A stretch of DNA of 60,626 bases from a virus. The stretch lies in the IMG/VR virus record IMGVR_UViG_3300008113_004447, positions 1 through 60,626 of that record. One strand, 5' to 3'. The translations under genes and the position numbers were made by a program. Positions 7,405 through 13,742 of the stretch are shown piece by piece (within the stretch, counting starts at the first letter, position 1; each line of letters begins with the position of its first letter). Under the pieces are notes generated by a model, which worked only from the letters and a program-made list of their open reading frames with translations, was not told the DNA's origin and ran no database searches.

Positions 7405-7741
7405 CACACTTACCTGGGACACTAGCCACGGTTGGCTAGGGCCTCCTCCAACAAAGACTACATATAGACATACTGTAGTAGGAGATCGTGTGGAAGAAAC
7501 TAAAGAAGTAGTTGTTCATACATTCACAATGGGCGATGTTGAAGACCCAGACTTGTATGCAGCCCAACCACTTTGGGAATGGCAACAAAGTGAAGCAGGC
7601 AAATGGATTATGGAAAATGCTGTAGAAACACCATGTTGGCATAGAGCAGTAGATCACTTTGATCGCGGTTACAAGTATCAGATCCGTGCCAAACTGCAAG
7701 GTGCTAGATTAACAGAATGGTTATTAAGGCAAAGTAAATGA
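7394..7741 (+). CDS. Conserved phage hypothetical, 115 residues
   Basis: Different from its neighbours: HTFTMGDVEDPDLYAAQPLWEWQQSE is a strongly patterned stretch that I recognise from T4-like marine phage hypotheticals. It ends with YQIRAKLQGARLTEWLLR, a beta-alpha end like the small family around it. Function unknown. Confidence 0.7.
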   Translation: MAINTLTWDTSHGWLGPPPTKTTYRHTVVGDRVEETKEVVVHTFTMGDVEDPDLYAAQPLWEWQQSEAGKWIMENAVETPCWHRAVDHFDRGYKYQIRAKLQGARLTEWLLRQSK

Positions 7742-8007
7742 GCAGCACTCCGCATGAAGCTCGAACATCTACAATCTTTAAAGCTCTTCGAGCAGAAAAT
7801 CATTTGAAGGCGGACGAACGACTAATGGAGTTGTTGGGTACATATCATTCTGTCCACCTTGGTAATGATGAAGATTTCCCAGAAAAACTTACATGGTGTT
7901 TAGAGAATTGTCAAAGTAAATTTCGAGATCTTAGCGAAATTGACGGGCGAGTTTGGTATTTTGAAAATGAATACGATGCAACACTATTTGCAATAAAGTG
8001 GTCATGA
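7738..8007 (+). CDS. Small tandem-family protein 5
   Basis: 89 residues, ATGA overlap. Has LTWCLENCQSKF and ends VWYFENEYDATLFAIKWS. Confidence 0.7.
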   Translation: MSSTPHEARTSTIFKALRAENHLKADERLMELLGTYHSVHLGNDEDFPEKLTWCLENCQSKFRDLSEIDGRVWYFENEYDATLFAIKWS

Positions 8008-8255
8008 TTGATCCAAAATATCTAAAAGATCTAAGTCCTCCTAGAAATTTGTTGGATGCTTGTTTTTCCGTGCAGGTTAGCGATTCGGATATACCAATGT
8101 GGAAAATGAAAAAATGGGCACGTGATCAATGCCAAAGTTTTGTTTGGGCAGAATTAGTAGACACTTCGGATGTTAGCTACAACTACGATAGCGTTTCGGC
8201 ATTCTACTTTACCACAGAAGCGGACAAAATAATGTTTGCTCTTAAATGGAAATGA
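8004..8255 (+). CDS. Small tandem-family protein 6
   Basis: 83 residues from the ATG in an ATGA overlap at 8004 (a GTG at 7998 is in frame but less likely). Ends SAFYFTTEADKIMFALKWK. Last member of the array. Confidence 0.7.
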   Translation: MIDPKYLKDLSPPRNLLDACFSVQVSDSDIPMWKMKKWARDQCQSFVWAELVDTSDVSYNYDSVSAFYFTTEADKIMFALKWK

Positions 8256-8264
8256 TGTTATAAT
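8236..8264 (+). promoter_or_regulatory. Probable sigma70 promoter
   Basis: TATAAT at 8259-8264 with TTGCTC at 8236-8241 (17-nt spacer) lies across the end of the previous gene and precedes the gene at 8295. Confidence 0.6.
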
Positions 8265-8294
8265 AGTATATCATCACATTATAATTGGATTGAA

Positions 8295-8699
8295 ATGAAA
8301 ATCGGTTTTAGCCTTGGACGTTGCGTCCGTGATATTGTCAACGGTAGTGTAGCTATTAACGATGTGGCATTTATTATTGCCGCAACTAATATCCACGACG
8401 AACCTCAACTTAAAAATGTCATCAGCGACTATATGTATCGAGATGACGAATATCTTTATGGGCTTGATGAAGATACGTGTCAAGCTGTTGCTTTAGAACT
8501 TTGGGCAACTAATAAAATTTTACAACCACGTAGACAGGGCATGCATCGCCATCGTCAACCTGAAAATTCAATTTGGGTAGACATGTTTCCTACAACTCCT
8601 AGCGCCAGCGAAAGCGTTAAAACAGCATGGGAACAATACCGCTTTATGTTACATATGGTAGAGAATGTTGAAACAGATGCATTAGAAACATTTAAATGA
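8295..8699 (+). CDS. Conserved phage hypothetical with KTAWEQY helix
   Basis: The 134-residue protein begins MKIGFSLGRCVRDIVNG, a start seen in marine phage hypotheticals. Near the C-terminus SVKTAWEQYRFMLHMVE resembles the helix shared with the proteins at 5937, 48293 and 50720. No enzymatic motif. Confidence 0.7.
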   Translation: MKIGFSLGRCVRDIVNGSVAINDVAFIIAATNIHDEPQLKNVISDYMYRDDEYLYGLDEDTCQAVALELWATNKILQPRRQGMHRHRQPENSIWVDMFPTTPSASESVKTAWEQYRFMLHMVENVETDALETFK

Positions 8700-8774
8700 A
8701 TACTATAGATTGTAATAATACTGTAAATTAACATATGCTATAATGAGATAAGTAAAGTATACTTGGAGCAAAGA

Positions 8775-9341
8775 GTGAAAAAAGTTGACGATTTTAATGC
8801 GGAAGATCGGATTGATTTAAAATTGCTGGAAAATTCAGTATTTTTCCTCACAGGCGAAATCGCTGAAGAAAATATAGGAAAATGTATAAAGTGGCTGACC
8901 TACGAAAATCTTGACACTAAAACTGAAAAAGTTTTAACACTGTATGTTAACTCAACCGGTGGTGATTTATACCAAGCATTGGCGTTGATTGATATGATGA
9001 CCACTAGCAAGTATACCATACGTACTATTGGCGTAGGTACTGTGATGAGCGCAGCATTTTTAATTGTGGCATCTGGTTCTAAAGGAGAAAGGTATCTTTC
9101 TCAGCATACCAGTTGTATGTGTCATCAATTTGCCGGAGGTGGCAGTGATGCCAAGTTTCATGATCTCAAAGCTGAAATGAAAGAAAATGAAATGTTAAAC
9201 ATTGCAATGACAAATGTTCTAGTAACAGCCACAGGCAACGTGCCCAGTTATGTTAAGAAAAGACTTTTACCACCAACCGACGTGTACATGACAGCAGCCG
9301 AAATGATAGAACACGGTGCTGCCGACTACATCTTAGAATGA
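8775..9341 (+). CDS. clpP: ClpP-family serine protease
   Basis: 188 residues from GTG at 8775, chosen because GGAG lies 6 nt upstream; a TTG at 8763 is in frame. The ClpP triad is visible: S92 in VGTVMSAAF, H117 in CMCHQFAGG and D169 in PPTDVYMTAAE. YVNSTGGDLYQALALID is the oligomer-groove region. Phage ClpP proteins form barrel proteases, used for capsid/scaffold processing or with host Clp ATPases. No Clp ATPase is in the window. Very likely an active protease; role uncertain. Confidence 0.9.
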   Translation: MKKVDDFNAEDRIDLKLLENSVFFLTGEIAEENIGKCIKWLTYENLDTKTEKVLTLYVNSTGGDLYQALALIDMMTTSKYTIRTIGVGTVMSAAFLIVASGSKGERYLSQHTSCMCHQFAGGGSDAKFHDLKAEMKENEMLNIAMTNVLVTATGNVPSYVKKRLLPPTDVYMTAAEMIEHGAADYILE

Positions 9342-9348
9342 GGTTAAT

Positions 9349-9591
9349 ATGGAAGTAGTAAGTATTGGCGACAAGAAAGAAAAGAAAAGAAAAGACGACA
9401 TGTTAGAAGTTCTTGATGAGATGCGTCGACAAGTTGAAGCAGGCGAAATAGTTGAATTTGTAGCAACTTCACTTGACAACGATGGTATTGCGCAGATTCA
9501 TATATGTGCCATGGACATGCCTGGCAGCGTCGGACTTTATGAAATAGGCAAGCACTTGCTCATTGCTCAAGAAACATACGTTTTTGATTAA
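9349..9591 (+). CDS. Conserved phage hypothetical, 80 residues
   Basis: Follows ClpP by 7 nt with a GAGG ribosome binding site. LDEMRRQVEAGEIVEFVATSLDN and MPGSVGLYEIGKH give an alpha/beta pattern that occurs in small phage proteins. Function unknown. Confidence 0.7.
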   Translation: MEVVSIGDKKEKKRKDDMLEVLDEMRRQVEAGEIVEFVATSLDNDGIAQIHICAMDMPGSVGLYEIGKHLLIAQETYVFD

Positions 9592-9629
9592 ACGTTGTAA
9601 AAATGCCACATAAAGTAGTCATATTTTTC

Positions 9630-9658
9630 TTGACTGCTAAATAAAAAGACTACATAAT
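9630..9658 (+). promoter_or_regulatory. Possible promoter TTGACT-N17-CATAAT
   Basis: A weaker match than the others; its spacer contains CTAAATAA, so both promoter types overlap here. It precedes the stronger promoter at 9705. Confidence 0.4.
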
Positions 9659-9704
9659 ATACACATGTTGTTGATAACCTTTTGTTAAAAAATACAAATA
9701 GTGG

Positions 9705-9733
9705 TTGACAACAAGAACAAAAGAAGTTATACT
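9705..9733 (+). promoter_or_regulatory. Sigma70 promoter TTGACA-N17-TATACT
   Basis: Perfect -35 and five of six -10 bases with a 17-nt spacer, upstream of the small gene at 9766 and possibly the tRNA region. Confidence 0.8.
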
Positions 9734-9765
9734 ATTAACATAGTAAGGAATTAGAGAGAAACAAA

Positions 9766-9906
9766 ATGCAAAACTTATCAAATTTTAGACAACATAATAC
9801 AATAGCCAAACAGGTAGGCGTGCCTTCTTGCTGGTCATTGGATAGTCTATCATATGATCGTTTACCAGCAGAGATTATCTTGGGGTCCACGGAGATGTTA
9901 GTGTAA
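9766..9906 (+). CDS. Hypothetical 46-residue protein
   Basis: Follows a strong promoter. The product (MQNLSNFRQHNTIAKQ...SCWSLDSL) has no recognised family; it ends 27 nt before a strong terminator, so promoter, gene and terminator form a one-gene unit. Confidence 0.5.
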   Translation: MQNLSNFRQHNTIAKQVGVPSCWSLDSLSYDRLPAEIILGSTEMLV

Positions 9907-9933
9907 CATAAAATACACTTAAACTTCAAAGGA

Positions 9934-9967
9934 CCCCAGGATTAAACACCCTGGGGTTTTTGTTTTT
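9934..9967 (+). terminator. Rho-independent terminator
   Basis: CCCCAGG (9934-9940) pairs with CCTGGGG (9950-9956), followed by TTTTTGTTTTTG. Confidence 0.9.
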
Positions 9968-9979
9968 GTAAAGGAAAAA

Positions 9980-10156
9980 ATGGAACAGATAGATTACGAA
10001 AAATTGAATCAACGAATTGTTGAACAGGCTTATGAAGCCGCTCTTAGTAATACTCTTACTAAAGAACAGCTTCAAAAACTTATTCAAGATAAGTTTGAAC
10101 GTGCTAGAGTGTATCACGAAGCGTTAGTGAAATCGCCGACGTTTAGTGTAAACTAG
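9980..10156 (+). CDS. Hypothetical 58-residue helical protein
   Basis: AAAGGA ribosome binding site 6 nt upstream. Product MEQIDYEKLNQRIVEQAYEAAL...LIQDKFERARVYHEALV is all helix and acidic-basic mixed. Unknown function. It lies directly after a terminator, so it may need read-through or a later promoter. Confidence 0.55.
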   Translation: MEQIDYEKLNQRIVEQAYEAALSNTLTKEQLQKLIQDKFERARVYHEALVKSPTFSVN

Positions 10157-10394
10157 TACACCGTGTGAAGATACCAGTAACGAGGACTGGGCCCTGCACG
10201 TAAAACATGGGGCAAACGGGCGGCCTGTAGGATGGAGCACTTCTTCTAGTGTGAAAAATTACAGCGTATTAAAGCATTCTTTAAGAACAGGCAGCCTAAG
10301 TATTTTAGAGTGCTTTAATACACACTCTCTTGTAGCACTAGAAAGATAAACTAGATGTTGACAGCATAGCTGAGAGAGTGTATAGTTAGTACAT
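10157..10394 (+). ncRNA. Structured non-coding RNA candidate before the tRNAs
   Basis: This 238-nt gap has no credible gene but several perfect complementary segments: TTCTAGTG (10244-10251) with CACTAGAA (10336-10343), GTATTAAAGCA (10266-10276) with TGCTTTAATAC (10311-10321), and ACACTCTCT (10322-10330) with AGAGAGTGT (10373-10381). The third pairing crosses the first, which would make a pseudoknot. It does not resemble tmRNA or RNase P RNA as far as I can see. Confidence 0.5.
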
Positions 10395-10480
10395 GGAGGA
10401 ACGGCGCAGTTGGAGGGGCGCGGCAGACTGTAAATCTGTTCTCAAAAGGCTAGTAGGTTCGAATCTTACTTCCTCCACCA
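10395..10480 (+). tRNA. tRNA-Tyr (GTA)
   Basis: Seven-bp acceptor GGAGGAA/TTCCTCC, anticodon GTA, long variable arm, T-loop GTTCGAATC and encoded CCA. Confidence 0.95.
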
Positions 10481-10490
10481 GATTAAAAGT

Positions 10491-10575
10491 GCGACTGTGG
10501 TGAAATAGGTAGACACAAGAGACTTAAAATCTCTCGCCGCAAGGTGTACCGGTTCGATTCCGGTCAGTCGCACCA
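10491..10575 (+). tRNA. tRNA-Leu (TAA)
   Basis: Acceptor GCGACTG/CAGTCGC, anticodon loop ACTTAAAAT giving TAA, class II variable arm, encoded CCA. Confidence 0.95.
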
Positions 10576-10583
10576 GAAGTTTA

Positions 10584-10660
10584 GGACTGGTGGCGCAGTT
10601 GGTTAGCGCACATGCCTGTCACGCATGGGGTCGCGGGTTCGAGTCCCGTCCAGTCCGCCA
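10584..10660 (+). tRNA. tRNA-Asp (GTC)
   Basis: Acceptor GGACTGG/CCAGTCC, anticodon GTC, discriminator G, encoded CCA. Confidence 0.95.
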
Positions 10661-10665
10661 AATTT

Positions 10666-10741
10666 GCTCGGTTCGTCTATCGGTCTAGGACACTGCCCTT
10701 TCACGGCAGGAAGAGGGGTTCGATTCCCCTACCGAGTACCA
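10666..10741 (+). tRNA. tRNA-Glu (TTC)
   Basis: Acceptor GCTCGGT/ACCGAGT (first pair G:T), anticodon TTC, encoded CCA. Confidence 0.93.
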
Positions 10742-10746
10742 GTTAT

Positions 10747-10824
10747 GTGTCGGTGGCAGAGTGGCCCATTGCAACGGATTGCAAATCCGTAAAACCGTGA
10801 GTTCAAATCTCACCCGACACTCCA
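10747..10824 (+). tRNA. tRNA-Cys (GCA)
   Basis: Acceptor GTGTCGG/CCGACAC, anticodon GCA, discriminator T as in bacterial tRNA-Cys, encoded CCA. Confidence 0.94.
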
Positions 10825-10826
10825 AT

Positions 10827-10900
10827 GTATCCCTAATGTAATGGCAGCATCACAGTCTCCAAAACTGTTCGTCGGGGTTCGAGTCCCTGGGGGTACGCCA
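10827..10900 (+). tRNA. tRNA-Trp (CCA)
   Basis: Acceptor GTATCCC/GGGGTAC, anticodon CCA in loop CTCCAAA, discriminator G, encoded CCA. Confidence 0.9.
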
Positions 10901-10906
10901 ATTAAT

Positions 10907-10996
10907 GGAAGCGTGGCAGAGTCCGGTTTATTGCAACAGTCTTGAAAACTGTCGTGTCGAAAGGCACCGTGAGTTCGAATCTCACCGCTTCCGCCA
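10907..10996 (+). tRNA. tRNA-Ser (TGA)
   Basis: Acceptor GGAAGCG/CGCTTCC, anticodon TGA, long class II variable arm, discriminator G, encoded CCA. Confidence 0.94.
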
Positions 10997-11207
10997 AGTT
11001 TTGTAAGTGTTAGCAAGAGAAAGTCACGCTGTCTAGGTTTCTTCGAAGGACTGAAACAGTAGAAGGTGATGGGTTCGACACCCACTAGGTCCATTGAGGC
11101 GACTAAACTGGACCGGTATCCCAAGTAACGTATCCTGACCCTGCCGGCTTTGTATCAAGGGAAAATGGTTGCGATGAGAGGGGCGCAACTACTTACAAAT
11201 TCAATAC
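10997..11207 (+). ncRNA. Non-coding spacer with T-arm-like element
   Basis: No gene is credible in this 211-nt stretch. Within it, ATGGGTTCGACACCCA (about 11070-11085) forms a tRNA-like T-arm and is followed by CTAGGTCCA, which can pair partly with GGACTGA at about 11049. I cannot fold a full tRNA here. It could be a decayed tRNA or part of a structured RNA. Confidence 0.35.
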
Positions 11208-11282
11208 AGCCTATTAGCTCAGTGGTAGAGCACCGTCTTGATAAGGCGGGGGTCCTTGGATCGTTCCCAAGATAGGCTACCA
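11208..11282 (+). tRNA. tRNA-Ile (GAT)
   Basis: Acceptor AGCCTAT/ATAGGCT, D-arm TAGCTCAGTGGTAGAGC, anticodon GAT, encoded CCA. Confidence 0.94.
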
Positions 11283-11333
11283 ATTTTTTAAAAGGAGATC
11301 TGTCATGACAAGTGACAAGAGTGATAAGATGTC

Positions 11334-11407
11334 GGGGGTATAACTTAACGGTAAAGTAGTAGGCTTTTAACCTATTAATCAGAGTTCGATTCTCTGTGCC
11401 CCTACCA
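11334..11407 (+). tRNA. tRNA-Lys (TTT)
   Basis: Acceptor GGGGGTA/TGCCCCT with two wobble pairs, anticodon stem GTAGG/CCTAT and loop CTTTTAA giving TTT, encoded CCA. Confidence 0.88.
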
Positions 11408-11494
11408 TATAAAAACACATTTATCTCTCACATAGTCGAGAGTAGTAAGGACAGCACACCACCGTTGAGAAAAGTGTTAAGTGTGTTTTTATAT
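11407..11494 (+). ncRNA. Long hairpin joining tRNA-Lys and tRNA-Met
   Basis: ATATAAAAACACA (11407-11419) pairs perfectly with TGTGTTTTTATAT (11482-11494), 13 bp, with an inner CTCTC/GAGAG stem. The stem begins at the last base of tRNA-Lys and ends one base before tRNA-Met, as expected of a double-strand-specific RNase processing site. Confidence 0.6.
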
Positions 11495-11570
11495 GGTAAT
11501 GTAGCATAGTGGCTAATGCAACTGCTTCATACGCAGTCTATCGCTGGTTCGAGTCCAGCCATTACCACCA
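11495..11570 (+). tRNA. tRNA-Met (CAT)
   Basis: Acceptor GGTAATG/CATTACC with normal first pair, anticodon CAT, encoded CCA. Elongator Met is likeliest; an Ile tRNA needing lysidine modification cannot be excluded. Confidence 0.9.
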
Positions 11571-11577
11571 AATTGTT

Positions 11578-11650
11578 GGGGATTAGTTAAATGGTATAAC
11601 CGCGGATTTTGATTCCGTTATTAGAAGTTCGATTCTTCTATCCCCTGCCA
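11578..11650 (+). tRNA. tRNA-Gln (TTG)
   Basis: Acceptor TGGGGAT/ATCCCCT with an unpaired first position (weak first pair is normal for Gln), anticodon TTG, discriminator G, encoded CCA. Confidence 0.88.
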
Positions 11651-11665
11651 AAAAAGGAGAAATAT

Positions 11666-12196
11666 ATGCCGTGGATACAAAATGTAGCACTTGGTGATAT
11701 CCCAAAAGGACATCACGTGGCAGTGGGTGAAAACTCAATGCTGATTCAAATTGTGGATCCCGAAATGGAGTTCCCTAAACCCAAGCACAAGTTTAAAGAA
11801 GTTCATCAGTTTGAATTTTTAGACATTGAAGCCAACGACTTTACTATCGACGAAGCATTTCGTTGCAGCCAAGAGCAGGCCAACGAGCTGGTTCGATTGT
11901 TGCAACACGCATTAGAGAATCGCATGGATGTTGTTGTGCATTGTCATGCTGGCGTTTGTCGCAGCGGAGCAGTGTGCGAAATTGGTGTTATGCTAGGCTT
12001 TAGAGATACCGAGGCATTCCGCAGTCCCAACCTGTTAGTCAAACATCGCATGATGAGAGCCTTGGGTTGGTTATACGATGAGCAAGAACCCCACACTATT
12101 AATGGTGTGGCAGTTCCCGAAGATTGGTCCAACGACAACGAAAAAGTTTTTACACTTGCGGCTGCAAGACGTAATCGTAGATTAAATGAAAAATAA
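11666..12196 (+). CDS. Tyrosine/dual-specificity phosphatase-like protein
   Basis: 176 residues from ATG 11666, chosen because AAGGAGA precedes it and the longer frame runs into tRNA-Gln. HCHAGVCRSG (residues 92-101) is the HCx5R phosphate-binding loop of cysteine phosphatases with C93 as nucleophile and R99 binding phosphate. The general acid Asp cannot be placed with certainty. It sits alone between tRNAs. It may act on host phosphoproteins or on RNA 5' phosphates; the substrate cannot be inferred. Confidence 0.8.
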   Translation: MPWIQNVALGDIPKGHHVAVGENSMLIQIVDPEMEFPKPKHKFKEVHQFEFLDIEANDFTIDEAFRCSQEQANELVRLLQHALENRMDVVVHCHAGVCRSGAVCEIGVMLGFRDTEAFRSPNLLVKHRMMRALGWLYDEQEPHTINGVAVPEDWSNDNEKVFTLAAARRNRRLNEK

Positions 12197-12269
12197 CGGT
12201 CCGTAGCTCAATGGAATAGTTCTGATCTTGGACCCCAACTATTGGGAGTTCGACTTCTTTGCGGTACCA
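12197..12269 (+). pseudogene. Decayed tRNA-Arg copy
   Basis: The first 36 nt differ at only four positions from the intact tRNA-Arg at 13260, and a T-loop (GTTCGA) and CCA remain, but the acceptor, anticodon and T stems no longer pair. It begins immediately after the phosphatase stop. Confidence 0.65.
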
Positions 12270-12294
12270 AAAATTACAGAAATAGATATCATCC

Positions 12295-13245
12295 CTATCT
12301 TTGAAATAAGCCAGGTAACTTTTGTAAAAATATTACATCTTCAACTTTTGATTTAACAATAGATTTTAAAAACGCTCGGTGCGGTTTAATAACTATGCCT
12401 ATTGGAAATTCTAAAGGTGGTTTAATTATATTGTGATGAGATACCCATTCTTTAAAATCCTCAGAAGTATATACATCACTTAGGTTATTATCAACATCTA
12501 TATGAAAATTGCCATGCGAGCCAATCCGCCCTGTGCAATCTACACATGCAGGATCATCGTTGTCAAGAAAAGATTGTAAATATGATTTACCAAGTATAGA
12601 ACTATCAAGGAGAACTAACGGTTTTTTAAATTTCTTTTTGTATATTTGATATTTGTAATTTTCTTGTTGTTCTTCTAAATTAAAATCAATCCACGAATTA
12701 TCAGTTGGTGTAGAATTCATTATAACTTGTAAAAATGTCAACGGATATCCTTTTAAGATATTACGATTAACAACCTGTGTATATTGTTCTAAATTATGAA
12801 CTGATTCGTTAATTTGATTCAATAAGTCATGCCAATCTTGGTAACTTGTACATTTGATTTTAAAATTTGGATCAAATGGATTATTGATATTATCTGCATC
12901 ATGGTACCACAATACATTATATGTAAAAAATCTGTGCAATTGATTCAATAATTTTTGATCAAAATTAAAGTATTCAGGTAAATCAAACAAGTCTGTATTG
13001 AATCCAATATCTTTCAATTTTTGTAATGTTAATTTAATATTGTCCCAACTAGAATTTATGTTACTTAATGCATATGGCAACTCGTCTATATTGATTATGT
13101 CCGGTTGATTATGTATATTATTAACCATAGATGCCCTATCAAATCTGCAACTAGAAAATTTTTCAAACCATTTTCTAGTTGCAGAATTATCAAATAATTT
13201 GATATATATAGATTTTTTAGAAATAAATTTAATTCGAATATACAT
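12295..13245 (-). CDS. Unrecognised 316-residue protein inserted among tRNAs
   Basis: Start at ATG 13245; a longer frame would run through tRNA-Arg. The protein is rich in N, I, K and D and noticeably more AT-rich than its neighbours. Patterns seen: FDRASMVNN, ELPYALSNIN, two cysteines in CVDCTGRIGSHG and LEFPIGIVIKPH near the C-terminus. It is the only minus-strand gene in the tRNA region and is bracketed by tRNA-Arg and its degenerate copy, which suggests acquisition as a unit. TAAATA lies 5 nt before the ATG. Function unknown. Confidence 0.75.
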   Translation of the reverse strand: MYIRIKFISKKSIYIKLFDNSATRKWFEKFSSCRFDRASMVNNIHNQPDIINIDELPYALSNINSSWDNIKLTLQKLKDIGFNTDLFDLPEYFNFDQKLLNQLHRFFTYNVLWYHDADNINNPFDPNFKIKCTSYQDWHDLLNQINESVHNLEQYTQVVNRNILKGYPLTFLQVIMNSTPTDNSWIDFNLEEQQENYKYQIYKKKFKKPLVLLDSSILGKSYLQSFLDNDDPACVDCTGRIGSHGNFHIDVDNNLSDVYTSEDFKEWVSHHNIIKPPLEFPIGIVIKPHRAFLKSIVKSKVEDVIFLQKLPGLFQR

Positions 13246-13250
13246 AGGGT

Positions 13251-13256
13251 TATTTA
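13251..13256 (-). promoter_or_regulatory. TAAATA motif 5 nt before the start
   Basis: Minus-strand ATAAATAACCCT then ATG at 13245, with no Shine-Dalgarno sequence; the upstream base context is the 5' end of tRNA-Arg on the other strand. Confidence 0.5.
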
Positions 13257-13259
13257 TTA

Positions 13260-13334
13260 CGGTCCGTAGCTCAGTGGAAGAGTTCTGGTCTTCGAAACCA
13301 GCTGTCGGGAGTTCGAATCTCTCCGGACCGGCCA
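13260..13334 (+). tRNA. tRNA-Arg (TCG)
   Basis: Acceptor CGGTCCG/CGGACCG, anticodon stem CTGGT/ACCAG with loop CTTCGAA, discriminator G, encoded CCA. Confidence 0.93.
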
Positions 13335-13339
13335 ACAAC

Positions 13340-13416
13340 GGTGACGTTAGTGTTAACGGTCAGCACCACGGATTGTGATTCCGTTAGAATGGGTTCGAAT
13401 CCCATACGTTACCCCA
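13340..13416 (+). tRNA. tRNA-His (GTG)
   Basis: Acceptor GTGACGT/ACGTTAC with the His-specific extra G at 13340 opposite C73, anticodon GTG, encoded CCA. Confidence 0.93.
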
Positions 13417-13423
13417 AACATGG

Positions 13424-13463
13424 CTCTACTCGTTTGACATAGTCGATGCTGTAGAGTTTTTTT
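13424..13463 (+). terminator. Hairpin with T tract between tRNAs
   Basis: CTCTAC (13424-13429) pairs with GTAGAG (13451-13456), followed by TTTTTTT. It may terminate or attenuate the tRNA transcript, or be a processing hairpin. Confidence 0.45.
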
Positions 13464-13555
13464 GCCAGTGAGACTTGGTAGTCAGAGAGGTTTTATAAAC
13501 CTTTTAGCGCCAGATTAGCGTTCTTGAGAGGGTTCGATTCCCTCCGCTGGTACCA
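13464..13555 (+). tRNA. Atypical tRNA, anticodon TAT, long variable arm
   Basis: Acceptor GCCAGTG/CGCTGGT, T-arm GAGGG-TTCGATT-CCCTC and encoded CCA are clear. The anticodon arm GAGGT-TTTATAA-ACCTT gives TAT (Ile, AUA), but the D-arm is short and the variable region is about 24 nt, a class II feature normal for Leu, Ser and Tyr, not Ile. Identity is therefore uncertain. Confidence 0.6.
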
Positions 13556-13557
13556 AT

Positions 13558-13633
13558 GCAACTTTAGCTGATGTGGTCATAGCGGTGGTCTGAAGAGCCA
13601 TTGAACCAGGTTCGATCCCTGGAGGTTGCACCA
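13558..13633 (+). tRNA. tRNA-Phe (GAA)
   Basis: Acceptor GCAACTT/AGGTTGC, anticodon loop CTGAAGA giving GAA, encoded CCA. Confidence 0.92.
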
Positions 13634-13639
13634 ATCAAT

Positions 13640-13720
13640 GCCCCAGTAGACAAATTGGCAAAGTCGTCTCTCTCAAAAGGAGAAATTTTAATGCGGGTTC
13701 AAATCCCGCCTGGGGTACCA
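13640..13720 (+). tRNA. tRNA-Leu (CAA)
   Basis: Acceptor GCCCCAG/CTGGGGT, anticodon stem TCTCT/GGAGA with loop CTCAAAA, class II variable arm, encoded CCA. Confidence 0.9.
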
Positions 13721-13742
13721 CACATCGGCGATACATAGTAAT

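Noticed and set aside
10612-10800. 62-residue open frame over the tRNA array
   Set aside because: It lies across tRNA-Asp, tRNA-Glu and tRNA-Cys and has no coding features; the tRNAs explain the sequence.
10810-11124. Minus-strand 104-residue frame
   Set aside because: It is the complement of tRNA genes (peptides like GEIRTHG and PGTRTPTNSFGDC are typical antisense-tRNA artefacts).
11298-11344. 12-residue ORF with AAGGAG upstream (ATG at 11304)
   Set aside because: Good ribosome binding site but it runs into tRNA-Lys and is too short to support as a gene; it could be a leader peptide.
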